The translations under genes and the position numbers were made by a program. Shown here piece by piece: positions 45,476 through 58,132 of a stretch of DNA of 64,000 nt. The notes under the pieces are model-generated. The model saw nothing but the letters and a program-made list of their open reading frames with translations. It was not told the DNA's origin and did no database searches. Within the stretch, counting starts at the first letter, position 1, and each line of letters opens with the position of its first letter. The stretch is from Apostichopus japonicus. Taxonomy: Eukaryota; Echinodermata; Holothuroidea; Aspidochirotida; Stichopodidae. The stretch spans positions 22,011,611 through 22,075,610 of the forward strand of contig NC_092576.1 in the NCBI RefSeq assembly GCF_037975245.1, read 5' to 3'.

Positions 45476-47131
45476 ATGTATTCTCATCTCAGAATGTTAC
45501 ATTTAAATAAAACGTGCCTTGAATGTGTGGAAATGATCACATACAGTCTAACAGTGTACATGAAGGATATTGATAGCGAGAAGACGCCACTAGTCAATAT
45601 GTGCTAAGATGACTCCATCGTTTTGCAACAAATCAAGTTATCTTCATAAAACAAGATTTTATATTTTGTTATAACTTGTAATAAATAAACCTGTCTGTTC
45701 ATGGAGTAAGGTATTAGATCACACAGCCTGAGAAAGAAATCAGTCGTTCGAGTAAGCTAGTCCTATGCGTTCTACTACCGTGACAGCTCTTAGCCTTTCT
45801 CGATTCTTCAACAATGAAGTTGCCTTTAAAGAATTCCGAGAGGTGAAGGAAAGATTGAGCTTCAACCTGTCCTAGGATTATCCTCTTAACGGATTGTCAT
45901 AATGGGGCTTTAGATTATGTAAATACATCAGTTATTTTCCGCTTGAACTTGTATTAATGTGGGGCCTATTTCTAAGCAAGATTTTCGGCAACTGATTGTT
46001 GCTAGAGGTAAATACCGTATGCTTCTTCATTTCAAATGAAAACCAAATGAAAAGAATAATGAATTATACTGTCTTCTCCAAAAAATGAAATGGCCTTACC
46101 TGTTAATTTGATAACCTTCGGTAACTGTTTAACCTCCTAGTGGCAATATGACATTACACGCAAAAATAAAGTAAATTAAAGCCTTAGTATGACGTACAAG
46201 GTTTTAAACGAGTATTTCCTATAAACGAGGCTGGTTTATTTCAACACTAGAATCTCTATCATATCAAGTAAAGATAGAGGCCAACGTTAGGCTCTGCTTT
46301 AAAAAGAAAAGAAATGTCAAGAAAATATATGACCTTCCGTCCTTTGAATAGATATAAGGAAGAATATATATAAAAAAAACGTTCTACCATCATGATCAAT
46401 GAATATCAACGGCATCATCATGTTGACATTGATAACTTCAAATATCTAGGGCAACTGTTATAAATATCATTGTAATGTAAGAATAATGCACTAGCAATGA
46501 AACATATGAAATGCTGTCCGTGTGATTTTACTGTACGTTAGAATTTATACACAGCATGTATCCTAAATCTTAAAAGAAAAGCATTTGAAAGCCATTAAAA
46601 CGCAACTTTGATTTTAATTAATTCTGAAGTTAGCTGACTTTTAAAATGGATTTTTAATAGTAAGTATCATTTAGAATTTTCGCAGTCAATCCTGCGATGT
46701 GAAACAATTGGCGAGAAATATGTAGGTAACATTACCATTTGAAAGTGGCGATGAGCACAAACTAACAGAAATATGTATGGTGGTGGAAAAATCAAACACT
46801 CTATTTACTTGAAGTAAACCATGCATGTGGACGATAACTAGCGTTTAAAGCCTACGAAGGTATATAGTAAGGAATGTTAGTTACATACTAGTTGATAGCT
46901 ACTCCACTGACACAGAGCACTAACGCAAAATATCGTGTAAATGCTCATTTAGTTTAGTGTTTCATTTCTCTCCAAATATTAACAAATACTTTGCATTATA
47001 AGCGCAAATGCTTATGTAACATTGCCGTTTGATGACGCATTACTGATGTTACAATAGCTAATCAGAGATTTGATATTACATTTTCCAAGCTTAGGAGTTG
47101 GATTGAACTTACTTTGGTTTCTAACACTCAG
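45476..47131. other. Non-coding DNA between satellite and plus-strand Ig pseudogene
   Basis: A leader exon for the plus-strand Ig copy should lie here, since its V exon begins in phase 1, but none could be recognised. Confidence 0.45.
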
Positions 47132-47444
47132 ATACAGGATATGTCTGTCCGACAAAGCAGTACTTCAAAAGAGGAGCAGAAGATGCTGTTATAGAAATAC
47201 CACTTACCTCTAGATTACTACAGTATTAACTGATATGCCATCAGTGATTCACAGAAGCGTGTTCAGCTCGTCTCTCGTCAGATTGGTGTGCATGACTATC
47301 AGTTTGACGACTTCAACATCACCAGCAATGGATCACTACGGATCAAGGTCGTTACAGTGGATCATTACCATGAGTACAAAATGCTGATTATTAGTACTGA
47401 TCACACCAAAGAATTGGTATTCAAAATTAATGTTACCGTTTACG
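47132..47444 (+). pseudogene. Ig V-type domain exon, plus-strand copy, disrupted
   Basis: Acceptor CTAACACTCAG, then TGYVCPTKQYFKRGAEDAVI in one frame. After a frameshift the continuation is YYSIN-stop-YA, where the stop TGA at 47231-47233 stands at the position of the core Ig tryptophan (TGG in a working copy). The frame then runs open through DDFNITSNGSLRIKVVTVD and ends KINVTVY with a consensus donor (G then GTAAGT). The minus-strand copy has IYWYDE at the same place. The exon keeps correct splice sites and phase (1) at its 3' end but carries at least one frameshift and one nonsense change. The family's role would be extracellular recognition; this copy cannot make it. Confidence 0.85.
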
Positions 47445-47546
47445 GTAAGTTGTACATCTATATTTAGTACAAATATTTAAAAAAAAAACATGCAATAAAC
47501 TTTCACGGAAAATATAACTTGATTTGCTCTTTGTTCTTTCATACAG

Positions 47547-47958
47547 AACAACCACGGCAGAAGTACCCTGTGATCAATTTATGCAATGGTAAACTAAACT
47601 GCATAGTAACTGTTCGAAACAAAACGCTCATGTCATGTTCGGTGGAAGATGTAAGACCAGCGAGTTTTGTGGGATGGTTTAACAAGACTGGTTCTAACCA
47701 ACAGTCACTTGTAGTAGACTATATACATTACTCGTGTGTAAATCATTCAATCAAGCGCCATCTATGAACAACGGTACCGCAATATGTTTATTAGAATCTC
47801 AACACCAGCCATGGATAGGGAACAAGTCAGAGTACAAGCTATTAACAAAGAGGACTGTCTTGAGTTGCTCCACTTCAAAACAAACGGTTCTAATCTGGAA
47901 AAGAAGAACCATATTTCGCATGCTGGGATATATCCTATCAGTGTTAATGTTATTATAA
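47547..47958 (+). pseudogene. Ig-like second domain exon, plus-strand copy, frameshifted
   Basis: After a 102-base intron the acceptor CATACAG opens phase 1, matching the previous exon. The frame reads EQPRQKYPVINLCNGKLNC, then MSCSVEDVRPASFVGWF, the Cys and Trp of a second Ig domain. The frame ends at 47767, while homology to the minus-strand copy continues in another frame from about 47734 (CKSFNQAPSMNNGTA, then VLSCSTSKQTVLIWKR), ending at a stop at 47958. One small indel near 47730 explains this. With the damage in the V exon, the gene is a pseudogene unless both changes are assembly errors. Confidence 0.8.
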
Positions 47959-49690
47959 AATTTTCTATAGCAATACTAAATTAAAAAAAAACTGGTGTCA
48001 TTTGGAATGGTAGCTTTCATTTTTCCTTGTGCCTTTGAATGATTATGATCATTTCAGCTTAGAAAATATGTTGCATATTTGTCTTGATGTAAAAAAAACG
48101 ATTTTCTCACGAACCTAACAGTTTATTTTGCATGTATTGATATTTAACTTTGGAATAACATTCTTTTATTTGTTTATGTATCATGTGTAATTGTTAAATA
48201 TATAATCACCTGACACTTTATTTTGTTTAAATGTCTACGGACACCAATTGCCCCATATTCATGCCCCATAGTCATTTTGCGCACAGCTCTTGTCGTTGCC
48301 AGACTATACACATCTGAAGTTTTGATAAATCTATGGAAACTCAATAAATATGTGCACAATATGACGTAGAGTACTGCCTTCACCACAATTTCTTATTTGA
48401 TCCCCAAATAGGTAAATCCGTAATTACAAGCCCACGTAGGCCCCCCCCCCCCACCTTAGCTCCTTATTTGTGTATCTGTTTTGAGACTTGCACGCAATCA
48501 CCTGTCCGTGAAGAATGTTTCAATCAAATGGATTTACTAATACGATTAAAACAGTTATTCTGCCATCTGAATCTCGCATGCAGTATAAAACTAGGGAGTA
48601 GTCTTCGTAACCCAGTCGTTGCGCATTTTCACCTATCGGACTTGTAGTTCTACGTGTAACAGCTTTGCAGTAATTACTGTGCCACCTGTAACACATGTTA
48701 TCATGTTGCGAACACAGCACAGTACTGATGCACGGTTGTGGAACATGAACAGTAGTTACTGTACTAGCTATGAGTATCGGGTGAGGATGACGATATGGCT
48801 GCGAGCCGAAATGCATTTTAGTTTGAATAGTTTGGCATGCCAGGTTTTTTCTATAACAATTATATCTGCATATTTGTAGATAAAGCCAGATGTGTAACAA
48901 GCTATTTTACATACGTTTCGGGGGCAGATGACTGGAAGCAAAGTCAGCAGGCAAAACGTAGGATTAACGGTATTGTTCATTTTTACATATTATGACAAAT
49001 TGATACGACAAGCCTTTCATCTCTGAGTATGTGTTTGTAATATAGTAATAGCCTATATTTTGCTACTCTGTCAGAAATATCAGTAGCATTGCTTTCAATG
49101 AGATATTGCTATCATTGTGTAAGTAATATTACTATTCTGTCATGAATTAAACTATCTTTGTTTAAGAATATTGATTGGGACGAATCATTTGCATTTTATA
49201 TAATTTTAATTCGTAACTTTATGCAAAGTTACGTACGAATAAAAAGTATGAGCAAGGTTGATCCGTTAATGCAAGGCAGTGCTTTTTATCTTATACAAAT
49301 TTAAGTAGTTACTTTTAAAAGAAATGGTAACCTTTTCGAATTACTTTGAATGTTTTTAACAGAGACGTGTGTTTAACGTATCGTTATCGATTTAAGTGTT
49401 TCTTAAATACAAACAAAGTGGGAGAGAGATTTAGCTCCACGTCCATCAATTTGCAGGTATCAATGTGTGGATGTAGATGTTGAATGCTAATATTGTTGAT
49501 TTATTGCATATTCAGAAGTCAGACTTGACGAAGAATAAACATGCGTTCACTGTCTAACACAAATAACGTATAGCAGAACAATCTCACGTAGAAAATCAAA
49601 TGCGCGCTATGCGTGAGTGGGTACGAAGATTATGTTTGTGACAGCCAGGAAACTGCTTACGAAATGAACGGAAAATTGTAAACGATGCTA
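47959..49690. other. No gene seen
   Basis: AT-rich, with short ORFs only on both strands, none with convincing splice signals. A 10-base C run is near 48,445. Confidence 0.45.
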
Positions 49691-49699
49691 TACAAAAAG

Positions 49700-50127
49700 A
49701 TTACCTACCCCATCCCACCCCGAGCCCCTCCCATCATTAATCATTGCTACATTAACGCCAAAACTCGCATGTTTAATCAACTAATTCCATAAACAGGAAG
49801 TTGTTTTCAGTTTTTCAATACACAGTAAAAACCAGGTGTAAAAGTTAAGAGACGGGGTAAAAGTGGGGGTGGGGGATAAAGAGTTGTAAATGGTAAACAG
49901 AAAAATTACCTACCCCATCCCATTCCCGAGCCACTCCCATCGTTGATCATTGTTACATAAACGTCAAAACTTGCATGATTACTTAACTAATTATATATAA
50001 AGCAAGTTGTTGAGTAAACATATAATACCCTTTAAGTTTTCTGTTTTCTCGATACACAGTAATAACAAGGTGTAGAAGTTAAGAGGGAGGTGGGTAAAAA
50101 TGGGGTTGGGGATATAGAGTTGTGCAA
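49700..50127. repeat. Tandem duplication of a ~205-215-bp unit
   Basis: ATTACCTACCCCATCCCA opens copies at about 49,699 and 49,904. Both continue with CGAGCC(C/A)CTCCCATC, ACACAGTAA and AGGTGTA(A/G)AAGTTAAGAG and end in a GGGGTTGGGGATA-type G-rich segment. They are diverged, with several indels. Confidence 0.8.
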
Positions 50128-50345
50128 TTTTTACACAACGCTAAGTAACACATGCATATCCTTCGATACAAACACAGGTGTAATGATATACAAATGTGTA
50201 TTGAATAAAATTTGGACCCGCTTGTCAGTTTCTACCGATAAAACAAAATACTGGTGTAATTTTTTACACAGCCCTGTGTAAAATACATTCGTACTTTGAT
50301 GCGTAAACCCGCTTTCATACTGCGCGCTGCTTGCAGAACGGCAAC

Positions 50346-50492
50346 ATGGAAGCCACTAAAAGTTCAAGAGTTGTTTTACAATTTCTTGAATACATCGGTC
50401 CAGCGGAATGGAAGCCACAATTCGATGGTAGGATGATGTACTTCGTGAATCAGTATTATCCTTCAGTTTTATGCGGAAAGAACAATATTTGA
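50346..50492 (+). CDS. Possible short first exon / small ORF, unknown function
   Basis: ATG in good context (GGCAACATGGAAG) opens 48 codons: MEATKSSRVVLQFLEYIGPA, then EWKPQFDGRMMYFVNQYY, ending at a TGA that immediately precedes a consensus donor GTAAGT. Upstream is a locally CG-richer stretch (ACTGCGCGCTGC) fit for a promoter. It could be the first exon of the gene that owns the exon at 51.7-51.9 kb. A stop directly against the splice site is odd, so either translation ends here, an earlier weak donor (GTAGGA after 50429) is used, or it is not coding. The minus strand also has a 64-codon ORF here. Confidence 0.3.
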   Translation: MEATKSSRVVLQFLEYIGPAEWKPQFDGRMMYFVNQYYPSVLCGKNNI

Positions 50493-51691
50493 GTAAGTCT
50501 TGAATTACAATTTCATCGCTGAATGCTAAACGGAAACTGTTGTGCGGCATCTACATTTCGCCTAAGCCTCATCATGGTTAACCTTACGACTAACTGTTAG
50601 TGTAAGGTCTAACGATAGGCTAAGCTATTTCTAATAGTAAAGCGCCACGCCTACATCATGTAGCCTACAACTCGTGGATTCCTCTCTCCATTTTCACTTC
50701 ATGTTCAGAGAAACAGGGTAGTGCACATTACCATTTTGTTCGTACTAAAGTATTGCTCATTCAATAACTTTTGAGAATAACTTAGGTTAGATCTAACGTT
50801 AGCCTAAATTAACCATCCTAGTTTAAATGGTTAGAGGCTTAAAGGCCAAGACCAATTATACTTGTATGTTTCACAGGATACCTTACCCAACACTTCCATG
50901 TAGGCAAGCGGCATAGCCTATGCTAGCATTACTTGTCAATTATTAGTTTGTAAGGCATGTTTTTTTGGCTTAGCCAGCTTGGTGCAGAACTTTCACTTGC
51001 AGAAAAGATTACAGATCGTTGGCTTATTATGGAGGGGGCGAGGGGGTTGCATACGAACTGTGACCTTGTTCCAAGGTGACTTAATATAATCATGTAAGTG
51101 TTTTACCTGTAAACGTAATAGAACGTATGTACGGTTAACGAGTGGGCTAAGCAGTAAGCACATTGTAAAATAAATTAAAATCAGTATCTCTACATTTTTT
51201 TATTATTTCACAACTAAACGTTTTCATCATCTAGTTGTTTTTGATGCCAAGAACGATATATGATGATTGAGATATCCAGCAATGTTCATGTTACGTATGA
51301 ATTTTTCAAAATGTACAACATGTTATTTGTCATTATTGTTATTAAGCTTTACAACAGTGTTAATTGAAAAAAATTTGTCCTAAACTTTCCACGGTAGGTT
51401 TAATGTTGAAGTATTTGAGTTACTGGATAACGAGAGCATAACATATAATCCCTAATCTCGGTCTTCGTTAAAAGTTTATATATCAAATCAACCTAAGACA
51501 CAACTTTCTTGTGAGTTTCATTTGAGCACTATGTAGACTTGTTACGGGTGATTGGAGGAGTTTAGCGATCTTCAGCTGCTATGGAAACATTTCAGTTTGC
51601 AAGATGAAATACACACAAAATTTAGAACTAAAATTATATGCAGCCAGTTGACTTGTAAACAGATTTACTATCATAAGTAAATATACAAAAG

Positions 51692-51918
51692 GCACTTATT
51701 TACCGAACATGCAATATTCGCGGATCCATCTGAAAACGAGCAAGAAGAACCAAGTCCGGCAGTTGACCAAATTCCTGTGAGGCCTCTTTTGTTTGATGAA
51801 CATCTTACACAACAACTACAGGATATGGAAGGTAGAGAAAAAGATAATTGGGATGGAGAAGTGGATAACCCTAAACACCTGAACAATAGACACAGGAAGA
51901 GGAAAGTGCTGCTACATG
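51692..51918 (+). CDS. Internal coding exon of an unrecognised protein
   Basis: The plus strand is open with protein-like composition: ADPSENEQEEPSPAVDQIPV, then RPLLFDEHLTQQLQDMEGRE, then KDNWDGEVDN and a basic end NNRHRKRKVLLH. It stops at a donor GTATGT after 51918 (phase 1). The acceptor is placed after ACAAAAG at 51691, which has a poor pyrimidine tract, so the 5' edge is uncertain. The acidic first half and the basic RHRKRK stretch suggest a nuclear protein, but I recognise no domain. No downstream exon was found up to 57 kb. The minus-strand ORF across it is a shadow. Confidence 0.5.
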
Positions 51919-54900
51919 GTATGTTGCTAGTCTTAAGAATACAACATTACCCTCTATCATGTTTCTTCCCATGTAGATATTGTTCTTGTGTTTTCAAACT
52001 TGCGTTGTAGTTTTTCTATTATTGTAAATGTGCTTTATAATATCACAGCTTATGTAATCATTTACGAGACTTTAGGTCTCCAGCATGGTTTATTCAACAG
52101 CTGTGATAAGATATGGGATTGACACTATATTGAAACATCCAGAGCATACATGCAAGTTTATTATTTACACAGGTGTGTGTAGAAGTAACCCCAAAAGATT
52201 TGCTAATATTACGCAATTGTTTTACAAAAAGGCAACACAACTGTGGAGTAAAACCAGTGCCACGCTTGACGTTGGTAAAATTTACACACAGTGGGTACAA
52301 AAGGGAGCATGGTCATTGTTGTGCAAATGTTACACAATGTTACTTTGGTAAAATAATTGACACATTGTGTGGTAAAATATCACCACAAAGGTAGGTAAAA
52401 CTTTCCAATTAAAGCATAAATGTGTAAAGTGTTACACATATGTTGACCATGTTCCTTTATTTACACCATGCATATGTTTCCTTTTACCCCATGTTAAGCA
52501 GTAATTTTTAGTGCGTACGAACATTACTCATTTAAAAGAATTAAAACAAAAGAAAATCGTCAGTTGTACTCTTTCCCGAAACTATTCCGGGAACCTGAAT
52601 AAAGTTGCGGCTATTCGAAAATCCCTAACATATGCTCGTTTAACCTCGGTACACTAAAATACCTGTTAAACTCAGCCATTGTATACAGGCTGGTGTACGT
52701 ACAATCTCGCTGACAAGCATGACAATGGTAAAACGGTGGCTCATAAAGTAAACAACATCGACAAGTTCCTAAACGCACTGATATATTTTCAGTATCACTT
52801 CAAGGAGTGATCAAATTTGAAACAACATATGGAAGACTTACTCGATCCAACTTTTCCTCCGCAATTAAAGTAACATATTTCAAGTATGTTGGGGTTACTA
52901 CGTAAGTCCTGTTATTCTCTACACAGCACCTCGTGGAAGCCTTTGTTGTACATGGGGATAAGATAAGACTGTGGAATTCATGTTGGCTAAAGAGTGTCTT
53001 CGGCTTCTCAATAGACAACAAGACCAATACGTGAAATTTGACGTTTTATATACTTTTACTTTCATACTGCCCTAAGGACAGGGAGCGAGGGAGGGGGGGT
53101 ATAAGTCTTCATTCGTTTTCGAGGTTACCAAGGCACCACGGATTGGATCATGTAATTTGTAAGTGTAACACTCTATATTATACTACTACTCATCATTTCG
53201 CTCGCTCAAAGCTATGGTACCCCCCCCCCCCTCCCATCTGCTTCTTAGCAGCCTGAATATTTGTTCCGACCTACAAACGTGTAAGGTACTTTGCCAGATT
53301 CCATGGTATTATATTTTTGGTTTCACGTAGTTATATAATGTACGGCAGATTTATTTCCAGTTGAGATCTAGTTGCATATCTGGGATAATTTCAAACTAAT
53401 TATGGCTCGACTTTTCATGTCAACCAGATCAAATTTCGGGATTGCAGTTTGCTAGAGGTCGATCCCAGCGGATGTTCACCCTTACAGAGTCCAGGGTTCA
53501 ACATTGACAATCAAATTAACTTTAAGGTTAAATATAATATGAATCAAATAGGTCCAGAAACACACTTATAACATTCTCATATTTATTTTACAATTTCATG
53601 CATATATGTGTGCTGTATACAATATTTGTATTGCTTGGAAAACGCTTTATTATTTAAACGTTTTATATTTAAAATAGAAGAACAGAAAATCAAGTAAATA
53701 AATTAATGATGTAAAACAGGAGTACCACTGGCAGTGGTGCTGTCAGATGGGTGATATCATCTTTGTGATAATTGATTCATTAATTATTTTCTCTACAAAG
53801 AGGGATTTACAGGGTTAGTGGAAAGTATTTGTTGAACTAAAAATAAACAAGACATCAACATATAGGGTGCGAGAGGAAAGGATTGTGTAGTGATGTGCAA
53901 GAAGTCGTACTTCTGTAGTCTTCATCCAGTAAATATGTTCAGGTTTGTCCTGTTTGTATTACTGGAGAACAATATTCATTATATACTTGTCTTCGATGAT
54001 ATTCCCTGTGTACAGAACAGACAAAGGGAGAACAGGACCCTGGTTGCATGATTGGCTTCTGACGATTACAACTAATAATATTTGTTAACGTCTATGAGCA
54101 ATGAGTTAGCCCCGAAATATTATCAATTGCACTATTTACGGATTCCTGCGGTCTTGTACAAACAACGACAAAATGACTAAAATATTTGGACGAAAGGGTA
54201 AAACAAACTTATTAACGTAATCCAAAAATATAATTATAAAACATTTAATGAAGTAGTCCTTTCTGTTACAGAAAGGTTATTTAGCAGACCAACGACAACA
54301 GTAACAAGCGCAATGATCAGATGAACAGCTAAAGCGTTATACAATGTGTAAAGAAAATAAAAACGAAAATACCAACTATTATAACTAAAACTAACCGATT
54401 TTCAAAAGTCTATTAAAGTAGCAAGGCATTTGATAAAAATCCCATTCCAAAATCAATTCCAATGGTATATATCATCTAAAATTGAAATGACAACAGCGAC
54501 ATTCGATTCGTGAACAAGATATTAAAGAAAAAGAGCGTCCTTACATCCATTTAATATTCATGACCAAACAACTTCCAACATATACAAGGTGATTGACTGA
54601 CTCCATCAGGTGTCTAATTAAGATGTCCTTTTGGTAAGCATCATCGTGTCTGTTATGAATATTCAATACATTTAATTTAAATTAATAACTAACGTAGTCT
54701 ACTTGAGGTGAATTGATGATTCACTAAGGTTTACCACTGAAAGACAATGTTATTTCCTTCTATGAATGTAAATATTAACAATACAGTATCAGATCATGAA
54801 TTTAATGTATATACATATAATACTGATCAATCGATATGTTTTACCCGAGCTTTTATATACTTTACCTTTATATTTCTTGACTTTAGTATTGAAGCAATAG

Positions 54901-57213
54901 ACTCAGCAAGAATAGACTTGGATAACAAACAATGGTAGAACCTACGAAATGGAGAACAAAAATGATCCGGTCAATCATTATTAGATCAAATTCAATCATT
55001 AAAAAACTTTTTTTTCTTCAACTGGCTGCAACAAACTTTCAATTTCAACACAAAATAAAATAATTATTTCCTATACTGACTACATCAGCGTGATAACAGC
55101 GCTTCGGGCATTACGTTAACTTCTTTGTTATTCCGTTCGAGAAATCCAACAACAATGCTGTCCATTACATGGACTAGTCAAGCGTCATTTAAAGGACTGG
55201 CAAGTTTCCGATAAGAAAGTAGATCGATGGAATAATATTTAATATACAAATTCAGCAAAATATCTAAATATGTAACCATTTTCCAAACTAACACTGCACA
55301 ATTTTCACTTTCAAATTCAATCGATTGAAACAGACATATTGGCTATTTCAAATACCTGCTCACTTTGGTTTGCTAATTGTTATCCAACGTTTGTTCAAAG
55401 CTAAATGTAGTGTCTACCATATGTCTACCATACATTGTGTCAATTGTGTTAAAGAAATTTTACTATGATCGGAAAGATAAGGCTGCGTACATATTTTCCT
55501 TTAGCTATATCAGATGCGATTATGCAAAATCCATTTATATTTTATCGATAAATTTCGTTATGGAAGGAATTCCTAAGTGCTGACTATATTACTGATAAAC
55601 AATAAATATATGAAACTGAGCTCAGCTGTAAACTAGATCTCCACTCTTCGTGAAGTGTAAGCCATTCGATAGTTCACACCCGATGTGAAACTGTTTATAG
55701 TTGTAAATTAACAGTCTCCAAAGTACATTAAATTAATGCGGAATAATATTTGGTAAGAAAAGGAGAGTCATTCTTTGAACTACCGTCAATCCATTTTAAA
55801 AAGGGAAGGACACCACCCTTTTATTGGTAATGCGGTTAAACGTGATAACTATACATATCTGTTTCATACTTTAAGGGACGTTGTGAAATCTGAGACAATT
55901 AACTAAAGTGAGAATAGACAAGTATCTTACTTTGAATTCTTATTTATTTTATTGTTTTGTGTTTATGTTATTTTTGTCAATGGCATTATGTTTGAAATCA
56001 CCTAGTGTAATGTGAATTCTGGCTGATATACTTTATACATTATATTAATAAACAGATTATGCAATGTATTGATGTTGTTTATAATTCGAGAAAGAACATC
56101 TACTAATATCAATACTATATTTATTGGTATAGTTCAGTTTTATTCAATATAACTGATTAATGTTTAATCAGATCATCAGTTAAGTTTAGACGTTTACAGT
56201 ACCGTACAATCAGCAAAGGAATGTTGTAACGGATTCTCAGGACTAACGTTGCACGGATTTCACTTTTCGCGAAGACCGTCAGTTTTGGCAAGAAAAGCGG
56301 TTTAAAATAAAGAACAGAACAAAACAAAACATAGCTGATATATCATTTACATTAATTTCAACCACGTTTAATTAACCCCTTCCGTCCATCGTTATTTCAT
56401 AGAGATTTTCAGGTTTGGATAATAATTGTGTTTGGGATATACATTCTCAGTGTCAGAAAAGGCTTTGTCTGCATGGAAAAGGTAATTATTAAAACTACAG
56501 GTCATTAATAGTATCGAGTGTGGGACAAAGATTCTTGTGTTTGTAAAAGGAACAAAGGATCCTGTCATCTGCTATTGCCTAATTTAAACGATCAATCCGA
56601 GATTCATTGCCTTCGTAAATAAGTTTAAATATTAATAACAGCTTACTTTACATATATTTTCTTATCACGTGGTATACAGTGCGCTGTTTTATTGCGTTGA
56701 CTGGTGGGCGGAAATGCATGTAGAGAAAATTAAAAAAAAAATGCTTACATAATACTACATTATTATACAAGCGAGTCGTGTGTTCGGCGAGAATCAGCCG
56801 ACTCTGGCCTCATGCTATCAATGTTTACCGATGTTAAGCTTAATTCGCTTAAAAGAGAGACTACTCTCTCCATATACATATACATGGATCTGGATAAGGG
56901 CTTTTATTCTGCTACAAGCCGACATAATCCTGATATTTTTTACAATCGTTAGGTTCCTTCGCTGATTTTTATTGTATGGACCTCTAACTTCCTGTTGTTT
57001 TTATCGTCATTGTTATCTTTTATATTCTTTGGTTTATGTTGATGTTTATCATGCACGCTACTTATTTTTATTTTTAGTGCGGGCATGGATTTACACTTTA
57101 AGAAATACAACATAGCTGAAATCAAATTATTTCTACCTAGATTGTAAACAGTCTGAATTACTGCTTTAGTTCCATCTGTAGTTCTGTTGTTTGACATAAA
57201 ACCAAGTTAATTA
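51919..57213. other. No supported gene; AT-rich
   Basis: Contains GTAAAATTTACAC-type inverted motifs (52.2-52.5 kb) and a C run (53.22 kb). No exon with good splice signals and protein-like composition was seen on either strand. Confidence 0.45.
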
Positions 57214-57345
57214 GGGGATAAATACGAGGGGAACCGGTCTTAAATTTGATTTGAGACCGATAATTACGTCATCGAGGAGGCTGAGCCGACCGAGGCGAGA
57301 GGTCTCAAATCAAATTTAAGACCGGGTACCCTCGTTTTTATCCCC
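57214..57345. mobile_element. 132-bp fold-back (MITE-like) element
   Basis: Two 45-bp arms, GGGGATAAATACGAGGGG... at 57214-57258 and its complement ending ...CGTTTTTATCCCC at 57345, match at 42 of 45 positions around a 42-base centre. The RNA or single strand would fold into one long hairpin. No clear target duplication could be assigned and there is no ORF. Confidence 0.85.
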
Positions 57346-57751
57346 ATTCATAAATGACCCTCACAAATGTTAGAAAACGGCATTTTTTCACTTATTTTTG
57401 CTGATCTGTATTTAATTCTCCTAATGCCTCCCTTGATCTTTTTCCTGAATGACGTAATAGTAACCTCATTGTAAAACAGCATTTTCTTCCGACGAACATT
57501 AAGAGTGAAAAAATACGAATGAAGCAGTGTCGTTTGGTCTTAAATTTTTGTACTCTAATCAATTCAAACACTAAAAAATGGAGGCAAATGCAAATTAAAT
57601 AAACACAGATGAACAAATTTCTAAAGATAACATTTTAAAACGTTTTTTTTGACCTACCAGGTCAAATTGCGCAATAAACAGATGCTGAGTTGTGTGTTGT
57701 GGAAAGTCCGTAAACGCTACAACACAGTTAGGATAGCAACGTTGCTTGTTG

Positions 57752-58132
57752 CTAACATTCTTTTGAGTAGAACTCGTCTATCCCTGGTCGGTAGATGAAC
57801 CTTTCAACTAAACGTTTACTGGGCCTGAGTATGAGCAGTTTTTGAAGAGGCTCCGAGCTCCATTGTTCGAGAGGTGTTCTTGTAGTAATCGCAGTGTTAT
57901 TGCGAGTCTGAAAGATCGCTAGGCCTAGTCCCTGGTCAGTCATGTCGTTACTGCTAGTAGTAGTAGTAGTAGTGCTAACGTTATTGTTAGGCTTAGCGAC
58001 AAGGTTTCTACTGTTACTAGTGTCAACATTGGACGCTTTACGCTTCGGTTCTTCGTTGAAGCACCTCGATAAGGGTGCTGACATTGACTCTAGCCCAAAA
58101 TTAAGCTCAAAATTAATCCCTAAGTCATTCAT
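57752..58132 (-). CDS. 126-residue ORF, hypothetical protein
   Basis: Complete from ATG (58132) to stop. It has mixed, protein-like composition: MNDLGINFELNFGLESMSAP, a Lys/Arg patch EEPKRKA, a Ser/Thr run NVSTTTTTTSSN (from a TAG/CTA-type triplet repeat), then LEQWSSEPLQKLLILRPSKR and LVERFIYRPGIDEFY. No signal peptide or membrane segment. Upstream in-frame sequence is open for only about nine codons before a stop. It could be an intronless gene or the last exon of a larger one. I do not recognise a family. The opposite strand also has an ORF over the triplet repeat, which is probably a shadow. Confidence 0.4.
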   Translation of the reverse strand: MNDLGINFELNFGLESMSAPLSRCFNEEPKRKASNVDTSNSRNLVAKPNNNVSTTTTTTSSNDMTDQGLGLAIFQTRNNTAITTRTPLEQWSSEPLQKLLILRPSKRLVERFIYRPGIDEFYSKEC

